A stretch of DNA of 64,000 nt, taken from the NCBI GenBank assembly GCA_945872085.1, contig CAMBYG010000001.1:98297-162296 (forward strand), in the 5' to 3' direction. The stretch's first letter is position 1; each line of letters begins with the position of its first letter. The notes beneath the pieces were generated by a model. The model saw nothing but the letters and a program-made list of their open reading frames with translations. It ran no database searches and was not told the origin of the DNA. Positions 40,944 through 51,400 of the stretch are shown in pieces. The DNA comes from Chitinophaga pinensis. GTDB lineage: Bacteria > Bacteroidota > Bacteroidia > Chitinophagales > Chitinophagaceae. The position numbers and the translations under genes are program-made.

Positions 40944-43203
40944 TACTTAAAATGTGATTGTTTAAAATAAAATAAGATGCATTTAAAACATCGAAACGAC
41001 TAGTAGCTATCGGTCTAATTTCTAAACGATCTATAGCTATAAAGTTATTACAATCATTCGGCATTATTTTAACTAAAACATAGGCCGTATTTTTTGGAAT
41101 TGAAAAATAGGTTTTCGCTCTATACCAGACTTGCCAACTATCATCTGCAGTTTTTGCATTAACATCTACCTGTTGCAATTGTTCTTGATTAGCATTATAA
41201 AAACAAATTGAAAAATAAGGGTATTTTAAATTGTCTTTTGTGTAGTCAACCCAAATAGAAAACTCGTTTAATGATGTGGTATTCAACTGTTCAACTGGAA
41301 TACGAGCCAATACGGTATCTTTCAAATAATCTTGCCACGCAAATGCTCTACCTCGAATTCCATTTCCAGTTCCCTGCTCAAATTCATTGAGATAATAAAC
41401 AGTATGTTTAGGATTGGCAGCAAGAATACAAGAATCAATCACTTTTTGTTGTAGCTGCAAATATTGAGCTACGGATAAACGATACACATATACTTCATCA
41501 AAAAATCCTAAACTATCACAAGCATTTAATAAGCCTTGTTGATCTGGAGTGATACAATTTTCTTCTTTTAATCGTAATACTAAAATATTTTTTGTTGACG
41601 GCAGTTTTTTAAATAATGCATGATCAACAAAATAACCTGCATCAAATTTAACTTGCTCAAATGATTGCGACCACGAAGCTCTTGCTAAAAGTGCATTCAT
41701 CATAGGCAAACCCAACTCATATCCTATAATAGCATTCTCACTAAGCATCCAAGTATTAGTAACCACACCTTCTCTCCAAATTTTATCTGAACCCACATGA
41801 ATAAAGGGCACAGCAGCAATACACTGAAAATCATTTTTTGAATAGCCTTTAGATTGCAAGAACGATTCCCAAGAAGCCTGGTTGAGTCTGTGGAAATAAT
41901 CAAAATTACTTTTATAAGCCACTGCATTTTGTTTCATATACAATATGCGTCCATTGGCATCTATTAGCCAAATGAAACAGGCCAGTGCAATGATGATCAT
42001 GCGCACTTTTTTAGATAGCAACTGCGATTGATATACCTTGCTCATAGCAACCACTACCAACAAAGTAGCTACATAATAAAAATACCAACTAAACCTACCT
42101 AAGCTTCTAAATTGTTTTAAGAAGGGTGCATAATGAAATAAACGATCCATACCAATCGTCAAATGCAAGCCCATAGCAAAGAGCAATAAGAGCACTGCGC
42201 TAATAAAAAATACGGCTTCTATAGTACGAAGGAAAGGATACTTTTTATGGATTAGTATTTGGAAGACATAATAAAAAGCTATAATCAGCAAACTACTAAT
42301 GGGAATAATGCCCAAATAACACAAACCTTCAGTAACATCATTAACATTGGCAATAAAACCTTTGTCTTGAAAAAAATCGATGATTGTTGAAAATGGATCG
42401 GCAATGAAATCAATAAAATTAGTTTTATAGGTTAGATGCCCTCCAGGATTTGTAGGTCGATCTAAAATGGGATCTGTGAAATATAAAAAGACTTTCACTA
42501 GCCCTAATATGAATACGGGAATAGCATTAATAGCTACTAGTATTCGAATTTTATTTTCCTTTACTAAACAATAATATACCAATGTAAAAGATAGGCTCAT
42601 GAGCAATAAAAGCCCAGCAAAATAAAGATGTAAAAAACTAGCCGTAAAATTCAAAAGCAGTAAATAAAGGAGATACTGTTTCTTTTCTGTCTTACTAAAC
42701 TTCAAAATAAAATAAAGCCACATAGGTATAATATGCGCGAAGCTTAAACCATAGTGTGCTTGCGTTCGTAATAATTGTGGAGAAAGCAATACAATTAATA
42801 ACGACGTAATGGTGCTTAGCCATTTTGGAACTTTATATTCGTTTAGAAATAGAAAACAGTAATAACTTGCAAGAAAATAAGAAAGGGCTATACTTTCAAA
42901 AAAAACAAAATTGACGAAGCCTATGCCCAAATTAAAATGATGTACTAAAAAGGAAAGGGGCACCGACAAGAGCGGTTCGTTGTCGGTATAGATAACATGA
43001 TCTCCAAATGGATAATGCATACCGGTATAATGAAACCCATAACCATGCATAGCATGATTTAAAAAACAGTAATAATTTTTAAGTCCATCCCCGCCAAGGG
43101 TTATTACACTACTATTGAAATGAACGATATAATCAAAAAAAACATAGCCAATTACAAGAAGTAAAATGGCTATGTAACTAATATTCGTTTTTTTTAAAAA
43201 CAT
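40927..43203 (-). CDS. Large polytopic GT-C-like membrane protein inserted in the paa operon
   Basis: This protein has about 758 residues. The ATG at 43203 (MFLKKTNISYIAILLL) is chosen; starts at 43245 or 43344 would overlap paaC with a hydrophilic stretch that is out-of-frame paaC code. Residues 1 to about 425 hold 11-12 transmembrane helices. The first periplasmic loop has GGDGLKNYY and HYPFGDHVIYTDNEP, an acidic loop like that of GT-C glycosyltransferases, and RSLGRFSWYFYY stands near the last helices. The C-terminal 330 residues are soluble and beta-rich, ending in a galactose-binding-like module (FSICFYN...AIDRLEIRPI). No link to phenylacetate breakdown is known. It lies 35 bp after paaC and overlaps paaD. 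Confidence 0.75.
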   Translation of the reverse strand: MFLKKTNISYIAILLLVIGYVFFDYIVHFNSSVITLGGDGLKNYYCFLNHAMHGYGFHYTGMHYPFGDHVIYTDNEPLLSVPLSFLVHHFNLGIGFVNFVFFESIALSYFLASYYCFLFLNEYKVPKWLSTITSLLIVLLSPQLLRTQAHYGLSFAHIIPMWLYFILKFSKTEKKQYLLYLLLLNFTASFLHLYFAGLLLLMSLSFTLVYYCLVKENKIRILVAINAIPVFILGLVKVFLYFTDPILDRPTNPGGHLTYKTNFIDFIADPFSTIIDFFQDKGFIANVNDVTEGLCYLGIIPISSLLIIAFYYVFQILIHKKYPFLRTIEAVFFISAVLLLLFAMGLHLTIGMDRLFHYAPFLKQFRSLGRFSWYFYYVATLLVVVAMSKVYQSQLLSKKVRMIIIALACFIWLIDANGRILYMKQNAVAYKSNFDYFHRLNQASWESFLQSKGYSKNDFQCIAAVPFIHVGSDKIWREGVVTNTWMLSENAIIGYELGLPMMNALLARASWSQSFEQVKFDAGYFVDHALFKKLPSTKNILVLRLKEENCITPDQQGLLNACDSLGFFDEVYVYRLSVAQYLQLQQKVIDSCILAANPKHTVYYLNEFEQGTGNGIRGRAFAWQDYLKDTVLARIPVEQLNTTSLNEFSIWVDYTKDNLKYPYFSICFYNANQEQLQQVDVNAKTADDSWQVWYRAKTYFSIPKNTAYVLVKIMPNDCNNFIAIDRLEIRPIATSRFDVLNASYFILNNHILSNDYRR

Positions 43204-43238
43204 GTTCAAAACTTTATAGTCGAAAGGGAGATGGTTTT

Positions 43239-44063
43239 CTACCATTCCATATTTGGATACGCTCTTTGCAAATACTGCATTTCGGCAAGCATATATCCTA
43301 AATGCTCGGTATGCACCCCATTCTTGCCACCTGTTTGCATCCAAGCGGCAGTTGGCATTTGCAAACCTGCTTCATTTACAATAGCTTCGATTTGCTGCTG
43401 ATAAGCTTGCTGTAAACTACTTACATCTACACCTATGTTTGCTTGCATTGCTGCTTGTTCTATTGCATTCATAGCAAATAATTCACCTGTATATTCCCAA
43501 CGTGCTTGTAAGGCTTGCTGCATTTTTTCTTTACTAATATCGGTGCCGTCGCCTAGACGGATAACCCATTCGCTAGCCCATTTAATATGATATTGTACTT
43601 CTTTCAACGATTTTTCTGCAATTGCAGCTAAAGTACTATCCGTACTTTTTTGAAGGGCTGTAAATAATAAATATTGGAATCGATCGAAAAAGAAAGAGCG
43701 TGCTACCGTATAAGCCCAGTCACCATTTTCCTGCTCTACTAATAAACAATTTCTAAAATCCCATGCATCTCGGAGATACGCTAAATCATCTTCCGTAATA
43801 GTATGTTGATTATTAATTTTCTCTTGCAATAATGGTGCATTAAATAAATGCGCTTTATCTGCTGCTGGCATATTATTGATGATAAGCGCAGCATATTGAT
43901 ATAAAGATCGTGCTTGCCCAATCTGATCTAAAGAAATATTTGTTAAGGCAATATCTTGTTCCAAGATAGGCCCTTTGCCGCACCATGCTGCTAATCGCTG
44001 TCCCATAATAAGCACATTATCGGCTAACTGCAGGGTGTATTTTAAAGTTGTTATAGAGCTCAT
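43239..44063 (-). CDS. paaC: Phenylacetyl-CoA epoxidase structural subunit PaaC
   Basis: This 274-residue ferritin-like four-helix protein pairs with PaaA and gives the epoxidase its structure. Recognisable are LADNVLIMGQRLAAWCGKGP (first helix), ALTNISLDQIGQARSLY, NGDWAYTVARSFFFDRFQY and KEVQYHIKWASEWVIRLGDGT. The end reads HTEHLGYMLAEMQYLQRAYP, as in the family. It follows paaB by 16 bp. Confidence 0.95.
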   Translation of the reverse strand: MSSITTLKYTLQLADNVLIMGQRLAAWCGKGPILEQDIALTNISLDQIGQARSLYQYAALIINNMPAADKAHLFNAPLLQEKINNQHTITEDDLAYLRDAWDFRNCLLVEQENGDWAYTVARSFFFDRFQYLLFTALQKSTDSTLAAIAEKSLKEVQYHIKWASEWVIRLGDGTDISKEKMQQALQARWEYTGELFAMNAIEQAAMQANIGVDVSSLQQAYQQQIEAIVNEAGLQMPTAAWMQTGGKNGVHTEHLGYMLAEMQYLQRAYPNMEW

Positions 44064-44079
44064 AGCTATATCTTAAAAC

Positions 44080-44373
44080 CTACATGTGCTTAAGCTCATC
44101 AGGCAAATTATAAAAAGTGGGATGTCTGTAGATTTTATCTTGAGCTGGGTCAAAGAAAGCAGCTGCTTCTTCTGGATTAGAGGCATGTATATGATTACTT
44201 TCTACCACCCAAATGCTTATTCCTTCCATACGACGCGTATATACATCGCGTGCATTTTCTATAGCCATTTGCGCATCTGCAGCATGCAAACTTCCTGCAT
44301 GTTTATGATCTAAACCTGCTTTACTTCTAATGAAAACCTCCCACAAAGGCCATTCCTTATTTTCGTTGCTCAT
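44080..44373 (-). CDS. paaB: Phenylacetyl-CoA epoxidase subunit PaaB
   Basis: This small subunit has about 97 residues. The start at 44373 (MSNENKEWPLWEVFIRSKAG) matches the family; a longer reading from 44451 would run through the paaA stop region. Conserved segments are WEVFIRSK-GLDHKHAGSLHA, DAQMAIENARDVYTRR and the end DKIYRHPTFY-LPDELKHM. PaaB bridges the PaaAC core in the multicomponent epoxidase. It starts 10 bp after paaA. Confidence 0.95.
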   Translation of the reverse strand: MSNENKEWPLWEVFIRSKAGLDHKHAGSLHAADAQMAIENARDVYTRRMEGISIWVVESNHIHASNPEEAAAFFDPAQDKIYRHPTFYNLPDELKHM

Positions 44374-44383
44374 ATAAATAAAT

Positions 44384-45322
44384 TTAAGCTGCTTTTTTTG
44401 TTTTTCTTTTTTCTGCATAAGCACTGGCTGCTTCGCGCACCCATGCGCCATCTTCCCATGCTTTTACACGAGTAGCTAGGCGTTCTTTATTGCAAGGGCC
44501 ATTACCTTTTACTACATTCCAAAATTCGTCCCAATTCAATTCGCTAGAATCATAATGTCCTCGTTCTTCGTTCCATTTTATGTTGGCATCTGGCAATTCT
44601 AATCCTAATATTCTTATCTGCTCTACGGTAACATCTATAAAACGCTGACGTAATTCGTCGTTGGTAAAGCGTTTAATTCTCCATTCCATACTTTTTGCCG
44701 TGTTTGGACTTACCGCATCTAGCGGACCAAACATCATAAGTGCTGGAGCCCACCAACGATTTAAGGCATCTTGTGCCATTTGCTTTTGTACAGGGGTACC
44801 CTTAGCAAGAGATAGCATAATTTCATATCCTTGACGTTGATGAAAACTTTCTTCTTTGCATACGCGTACCATGGCTCTAGCATAAGGACCATAAGAGGTT
44901 CTGCACAAAGGCACTTGATTCATAATCGCCGCACCATCTACCAACCAACCAATAGCACCCATATCAGCCCAAGTGATAGTAGGGTAATTAAATATAGATG
45001 AATATTTAGCTGCACCTGTATGAAGTTGATGCAACATTTGATCGCGCGTAATGCCCAATGTTTCGGCAGCGCTGTATAAATATAATCCATGTCCGCCTTC
45101 ATCTTGCACTTTAGCCAACAGTACTGCTTTTCTTCTCAAGGATGGCGCACGGGTAATCCAGTTCGCTTCTGGCAACATGCCCACAATTTCGCTGTGTGCA
45201 TGCTGTGAAATTTGACGAATCAATGTTTTTCTATACTCATCAGGCATATAATCCTGAGGCTCGATCATAATTTCTTCATCTATTTTCTTTTGAAAAGATG
45301 CTTCAAAGGATACTTGTGTCAT
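44384..45322 (-). CDS. paaA: Phenylacetyl-CoA epoxidase catalytic subunit PaaA
   Basis: This 312-residue di-iron subunit epoxidises the aromatic ring of phenylacetyl-CoA. Iron-binding helices contain [17 protein letters not shown] and [15 protein letters not shown], the ExxH-type pairs of bacterial multicomponent monooxygenases. A lysine-rich tail ends the protein. It is first in the operon paaA-paaB-paaC-membrane protein-paaD. The reductase PaaE, the ligase PaaK and the ring-opening enzyme PaaZ are not in the window. Confidence 0.96.
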   Translation of the reverse strand: MTQVSFEASFQKKIDEEIMIEPQDYMPDEYRKTLIRQISQHAHSEIVGMLPEANWITRAPSLRRKAVLLAKVQDEGGHGLYLYSAAETLGITRDQMLHQLHTGAAKYSSIFNYPTITWADMGAIGWLVDGAAIMNQVPLCRTSYGPYARAMVRVCKEESFHQRQGYEIMLSLAKGTPVQKQMAQDALNRWWAPALMMFGPLDAVSPNTAKSMEWRIKRFTNDELRQRFIDVTVEQIRILGLELPDANIKWNEERGHYDSSELNWDEFWNVVKGNGPCNKERLATRVKAWEDGAWVREAASAYAEKRKTKKAA

Positions 45323-45339
45323 AGTGTTATTTATTAATA

Positions 45340-45347
45340 CAAATATA
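45340..45347 (-). promoter_or_regulatory. -7 box (TATATTTG) of the paa operon
   Basis: On the minus strand it matches TAnnTTTG, 17 bases before the paaA ATG. No TTTG at the -33 distance is present, which could mean dependence on an activator, but this is only an inference. Confidence 0.45.
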
Positions 45348-45423
45348 AGTTAGTATTTGCTAATGGTAAATTGATTTTTATCACGATTTGAACTAAAACA
45401 GCTCATAAAGCCTCTTTGTTGAA

Positions 45424-48400
45424 TTAATTAGCAAAAATAAAGCGTAAGGTTACACCGCCCGTTGTGGTAGTCATTGGGAATGAATTAGATACATACGGAA
45501 TCGTTTGTCTTCTATCATAGAAGAAGCGAAGGGTAATTTTATCACTTACTATATAATCTGCAGAAGGCGAAATCGAAATTACTTGTTGTCCTCTGCTGAT
45601 CACCGATAAATTTTGTGCTATAAAGGTATTGGTGGTTTTATCATCGCGCAAACCGATATCTAATTTTAAATTCAGATCATTTTTAAGTTTTTTAACCCCT
45701 GCGATTTTAAACGGCAATACTACCCCTTTTACACGCCAGCCGGCACCAAAAACAAACTCAGCACTTTTCACCTCACTTACTTGATAATCGATCAAACTTA
45801 AGCTAGAGGTTCTAGACTTTTTAAACTCTATGTGAAAGGTCATTTTGTTTTTCAAGGCTACGTCTACTCCCAACAAAGGATTGAATTGCTCATTGATGGT
45901 AATATTTGGCACTTGATAAAAAGGCACTAAATTATTGGAATTAGAATCTATGAACGAAGGGAAGCCAATAGACAAGGCATCTCTGTAGAATAAAGAAGAT
46001 ACAAAGCCATTCATGGAGAGTGTACCGGTATAAGCATGATTGACTACCACATTGGTAAAGATTTCTTTCAATTTAGGTAGTTTTGCCAAGCCCGTGTAAG
46101 AAAGTTTCCAATTGGGTAAAGGTATAAAATACTTAAATGGATTGGCTTTTATCTGATCTACTTCATTATTCATTAATGGAATATCTTTTGCCGTTTTGCC
46201 GCTATAAGCTGCTATGAAAGACGGTATTAAAACGGACTGCGAAAACTTCGTATATCCTTTACTATAAGCAGGGTTGGTAGGGTCGGGCAAGCCAGCAATA
46301 TAAGGATTATTTGCCCCTAAACGATTAGACACTGTAGCCGTATTGGCAATGAATGTATTGAACAGTTCAGAATTAGCTCCGCCATCTTTAAACATGGATT
46401 TTACCCCAATGTAGCTCATCGTAAACGAACCGGTTTCGTATGGGTTGTTATGATCAAATACGCCATCATTATTGACGTCTTTAAATAATTCGCTATGCGA
46501 TTTTGAAAAGTTTTTTGTTAATGACAAATCAACCCTTAAATCAGCAATAGGCTCTAAGGTTCCTGTAATCGATAAGTTTTGAGAAAAGGTTTGCCTAAGT
46601 TGCCCATTAAACAAGGTGTCTTTGCTTAAGCGACCTAAGTTGGCCTGTTGCTCAAACCATGAATTATTGGGTTGTCCGCCAAAAACATAATTTAAACCAG
46701 GCTGCATCGACTGCGGATTTAAGCCCAGTACTACAGCACTATCTATAAAGCCAGGTAAAATAGTACCCCCTGTTTCGGTATAATTGAGGGTTGCTCTTTT
46801 TATCATAGTGAGCAATTTCCCAAAAAATCTTCTAACACCCGTAATGCTAGTTTGTGTTTGTCGTTTCTGCAAACGGGCTAGTTTTTTCTCAAGTTTAATT
46901 TTTTGTTTTTCTGCTTTTATTAGAGCTAATTGTTGCTTACGCATTATAGATTTCAAAGAGTCTAATTGCTTATTACTATACTTCGCTATTTGCATTGGCG
47001 TAAGCTCTACACCGTTAATAATGATTTTATTTTTTTGTTGCTCCAGTAGTTTTTTATTTTCTTCTGCTATTTGCAATTTAGTTTTTTGATCTTCTTTTGA
47101 ATTAGCGGTGTTGTCTTTAGAAGCACCGCCTGAAGCGCTTTCCCTAGCGCCTTTAGCTCCTTGTTTTTTATCGTCGGATGGTGCAACATCCATTACATCA
47201 AAAGGATTATTTTTACTAATCAGATTTTTAACCGAATTAGGTAGTTTAGTAGTTGCATCTGTTCTTACAGGCTGAGAAAGCATACGCATCCATCTCGATT
47301 TATTATAAAGCTGCGTAAAATTCATCTCACCATTTATCTGAATATTTTGTGTATTGGCAATTGTATTACCCAAACTAGCAGCTATTCTCGACGCGGCCGT
47401 CCAATTATAAGTAGTACCATAGGTCAATCGTAAACTTGTCCAATCGGTAAGCGGAAATTTATTGAGGGGCACATTATAGCTTGCATTGGCGCTTTGTGTG
47501 TACAAGGTATTCCTACCACCAGTTTGTAATAACTGCAATAAGGTATCTTGTTTTTCTTTTGTATCTATTCTGCCAAAAGGTTCATCTATTCGAGAATTAT
47601 TATTTGCATTTAAATCAAACGAAAGTGAATTGGTTAATTGCCAACGTATCGTATAGGTTCTATTCCAAATAAAGTTTTTGAAATAGGTAGGATCTAATGG
47701 ATAGGCAGCATCGCCAATTGTTCTCATTTGTGTTTCATTAAACACCCTATTTAAATCGGTTCTAAAAGTTAACGTAGAAGGAACTAAATTTAGATTCACG
47801 TCTCTTATTAATGCCCACCATTTAGATCTTGATTTGATTAATTTTTTAAACGGCTCAATTGGTTTTGACTTGATACTATAGGTGTATCCAATTCCTAATT
47901 TCTGCTGGGTAATTTCATCACTTGCTATAAGAGAATTTCTTTTAAATTGCTTGTTGTAGGAATACGAAAAGTCGAAATTCTTTATACTCAAAGGCGAAAC
48001 AAATTTTCTTTGTTTCTCCTGATTACCCATTATCCTAACGTTAGTAAAATTGAAACTCAAAATACTAGAAAAATCTTGTGCTGCTTTTTTTATACTATCG
48101 CGTTGCTCTGAAGAGGTTGCTCTGTTTAACTTATCTGCAAACTTCACATCTAAATCATAAGGATCGAAAATAGGATTGCTAATTGTAGAGGAATAGCCCA
48201 CATAAAAAGGCAATTGCACGCCCCATTGTTTTGGTAAAAGTCGACCTAAACTTAAGTTTGTAGATGCATCATACTGATAAAAATTATCTCTAAATCGTTG
48301 ATTTAGTTTTTGATCGATATTACCATAACCACTTGTATGCATGCTGCCACTTGCACGTACACTTCCCAAATCAGCTAATTGAATATTCACTTTGCCAGAA

Positions 48401-51400
48401 GCAGCATAACCCGGCTCTTGATTCATTCCGGTCATGCGCATCTCATTAAACCAAACTTCTACACACTTCGAAAGCCCATCATCATTTGGCGTAGCACTCG
48501 TTTTCTTTGGATTTAAAATGCCTAACATGATAGTTTTTGCTTCTCCCACATTTGGATTACCAACTACTACAATGGTATTGCCTTTAGCATCGATCGATTG
48601 GTAAGGAATATAGCTTGGTAGTCCCGCATTATTACGCGCTGTTTTAGCAGCAACCAACTGATCTAATAGTAACTCTAATTTATTCTTATCTGGCCACACT
48701 TGATAAGGATCTGCTGTGTTATTAGGAGTAACCGCTAAAGGAATTTGATATTCATAATAATTGTTGGTAAAATCGCTACCTATACGAATAGCTGCACATA
48801 CATCGCCATCTTTTAGAGGCGCCTGCCCTAAACGAGATTCAGCATGAATAAACATTTTCATAGTAGAAAACTGACGCATATCAATACCTACTTCTTTATA
48901 TACCGCTCTCGCATCGCCATCTTTCAAACCACATACTTGAAGGGACAAAGACTGCTCGTTTAATTGAATATTTTGGCCGTTTGATACTGCACTTTGTTGA
49001 CGGATAATACCTGGAGGCATTACATAATTAACAGGAGCACGTTGTCCGTTTTCTTCTAAACTAACAGAAGTGATAGCAAATTCGGTTGTTTTTTTATCCG
49101 CTTCTGGAATGTTTTCACCTGGAGATTGTAATGAAAAAAGATACTGACGCCATTGATTCCTTCCGAGTTCTAATCTTGCTAAACGAAGCACAACACTATC
49201 TTCAAAACCATTTAAATACAAACGCATAAAGCGAATAGATCTAAAGTCGGCTATGTTACCAATCTTTTGTTGATACTCGCGAATAGGTATTTTAAATTGA
49301 TACCAGGTTTCGGGTTCTGTATTACCATTTGGTAATTTTACATTACTAACTTGTTTATTTACTATAAAGTTGGTACCTACTTGCATGTTAGGTTGCACAT
49401 CTATACGATATTGGAAGTAATCTTCGGATTCACTTAGGGCATTATCGCGATTGATATCTTCTGTTTCTGGCAATGTGGTTGCGGCATTAGACACCGCTGC
49501 ATTTGCTGCAGGAATTGGCGAATTACCTTGCGGATTATTAAAGTATTTATAGCGCGAAATTACACTGACTGTACTCTGATCAAATACGGCATCTCTAAAG
49601 TGTTTAAAATTATCGGTTGCCGGATCGGCAAGGGCATCTAAATATACTTTGGAACTCGTTCCAAAACTTGCTGCTAAGCGATCTAAATAAACTTTAAAAA
49701 ATTGCTGTTCCTCTTCATCCGTTAATCCATCATAGCCCACATCTTGCACCGATCTTGCACTTGGATCATTATCAAAGGAGCGGGTGATTTGTTGTTGAAA
49801 CCTCGGAATATAACCCCAAATACTCTGATCTAATTGAGCTGGATTTTTGGGTGCTGCAATTCCATTTTCAAAAAACTTTCTGGAGTCTTTCATCACATCC
49901 TCTGATACATTGCCTAAGTTGATATACATCGAACCATTGGATGAAGGATTATTGTTATTGATAAACGGATCTAACATCCAAAACTCTATAAATTCTACAT
50001 TAGATGCTTCAAAATCACTATATTCGATAGGCCTCATAATACCGCCCCATCTAGCTTGTGGATCTTTTAAGGAACCATCGGTATTTACATTTTGATCATC
50101 GAAATTATACGGTCCTCGTTGTTTGGGATAAAAACCAAGATCTAAAGTAGTGAGTGCATTTTGCAAGGTGGTATACGATCTTTGTGGGAACACGTCTTGC
50201 AATTGTACTAAGCGAATATAATGTTGATTAATATCTTTTTTTACATTCGTAGTGGTACCTCCAAAACTCGGATCTACTAATTGTGGCTCAATAAAATACC
50301 ATGCAAATCGCGCTCTGTTTTTTCCTATGCTGAGTTTATTATTATCTGCAGCCTCCGGAAATAAAACACTGCCATACTTGTTTAGCGCATTAAGTGGTGT
50401 AGATGCTAATGACCATGACAACATGGGCGATTTTAAATCATAACTACTTCTTGTTCCTTCAAAATCATCTATGTATACCGCACCTTCAGGATCGGCACCG
50501 GTATTTATTAATTTAGAAGAACCCGGAAATATACCCGCTCCTTCTGCCGAAAACGATAGGAAAGAAGGTGTGGTTGTAGCATAAATAGGTAATTTATCTA
50601 ATAGTCGGGTGATGAATTTAGATTCGGATTGGTAGTTGACATCAACACCTAAAACAGTATTTCTTATAGGATCCTCATTAATAATTGTTTTTTGTGTAAA
50701 TGGACGTTCGGTTAATTTCATAACCGTAGAACCAATATTGAATTTGTCATTCAAATAATAATCCAAACGAATACCCATTAAATTTTGTTGCTGAAATCCG
50801 AAAGTAGCATTATCTTCATATTGAATATTGATAGGAATACCCGAACTTAAAATACCTGTATTGGTAATTTTAATTCTACCCAAACCATAATCCATTTGAA
50901 AATCTATATTCTCTAATAATCGCTGTCCGCCTGCCGTTACCGATACCGATCCTTGAGGAATATTAAATCCACCCAAGAAAATTTCTGATGATGAAGCAGA
51001 TTTGTATGTGCCCCTCATTACATATCTATTGTTTTGCTGAAACTGGCGGGCTATAGTTTTAGTGGAATCATATAAAATCTGATATAGATATTTGCGCTGC
51101 AATTGTGGGTCATTGGCAACAGCTGGAAGCAGATCGGATCCAAAGGGTTCTAGTACCGGGAAAATTAATTTTCCTTGTTGAGTATTGATCGTAAGCCCTT
51201 CTATAAAATCGAATACTCCATCTGGAGCTGGATCATTTTGGGGATTTAATCGATCGAGATTTAAAACACTAATTAAGGGAACTCCTGCTTTTACGCCTTC
51301 AGGTAAATATCTTTTTTCTCCTCCACCTGGATCTTGAAATAAAACATTTAATCTAAAATCTTCTTTTGAAATCCCATATCCGCCTAAAGCATAAATGTTT

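Noticed and set aside
43204-43344. Longer N-terminus for the membrane protein after paaC
   Set aside because: The extra 47 residues are mostly encoded by the paaC 3' end in another frame and are hydrophilic. The ATG at 43203 starts right before the first helix.
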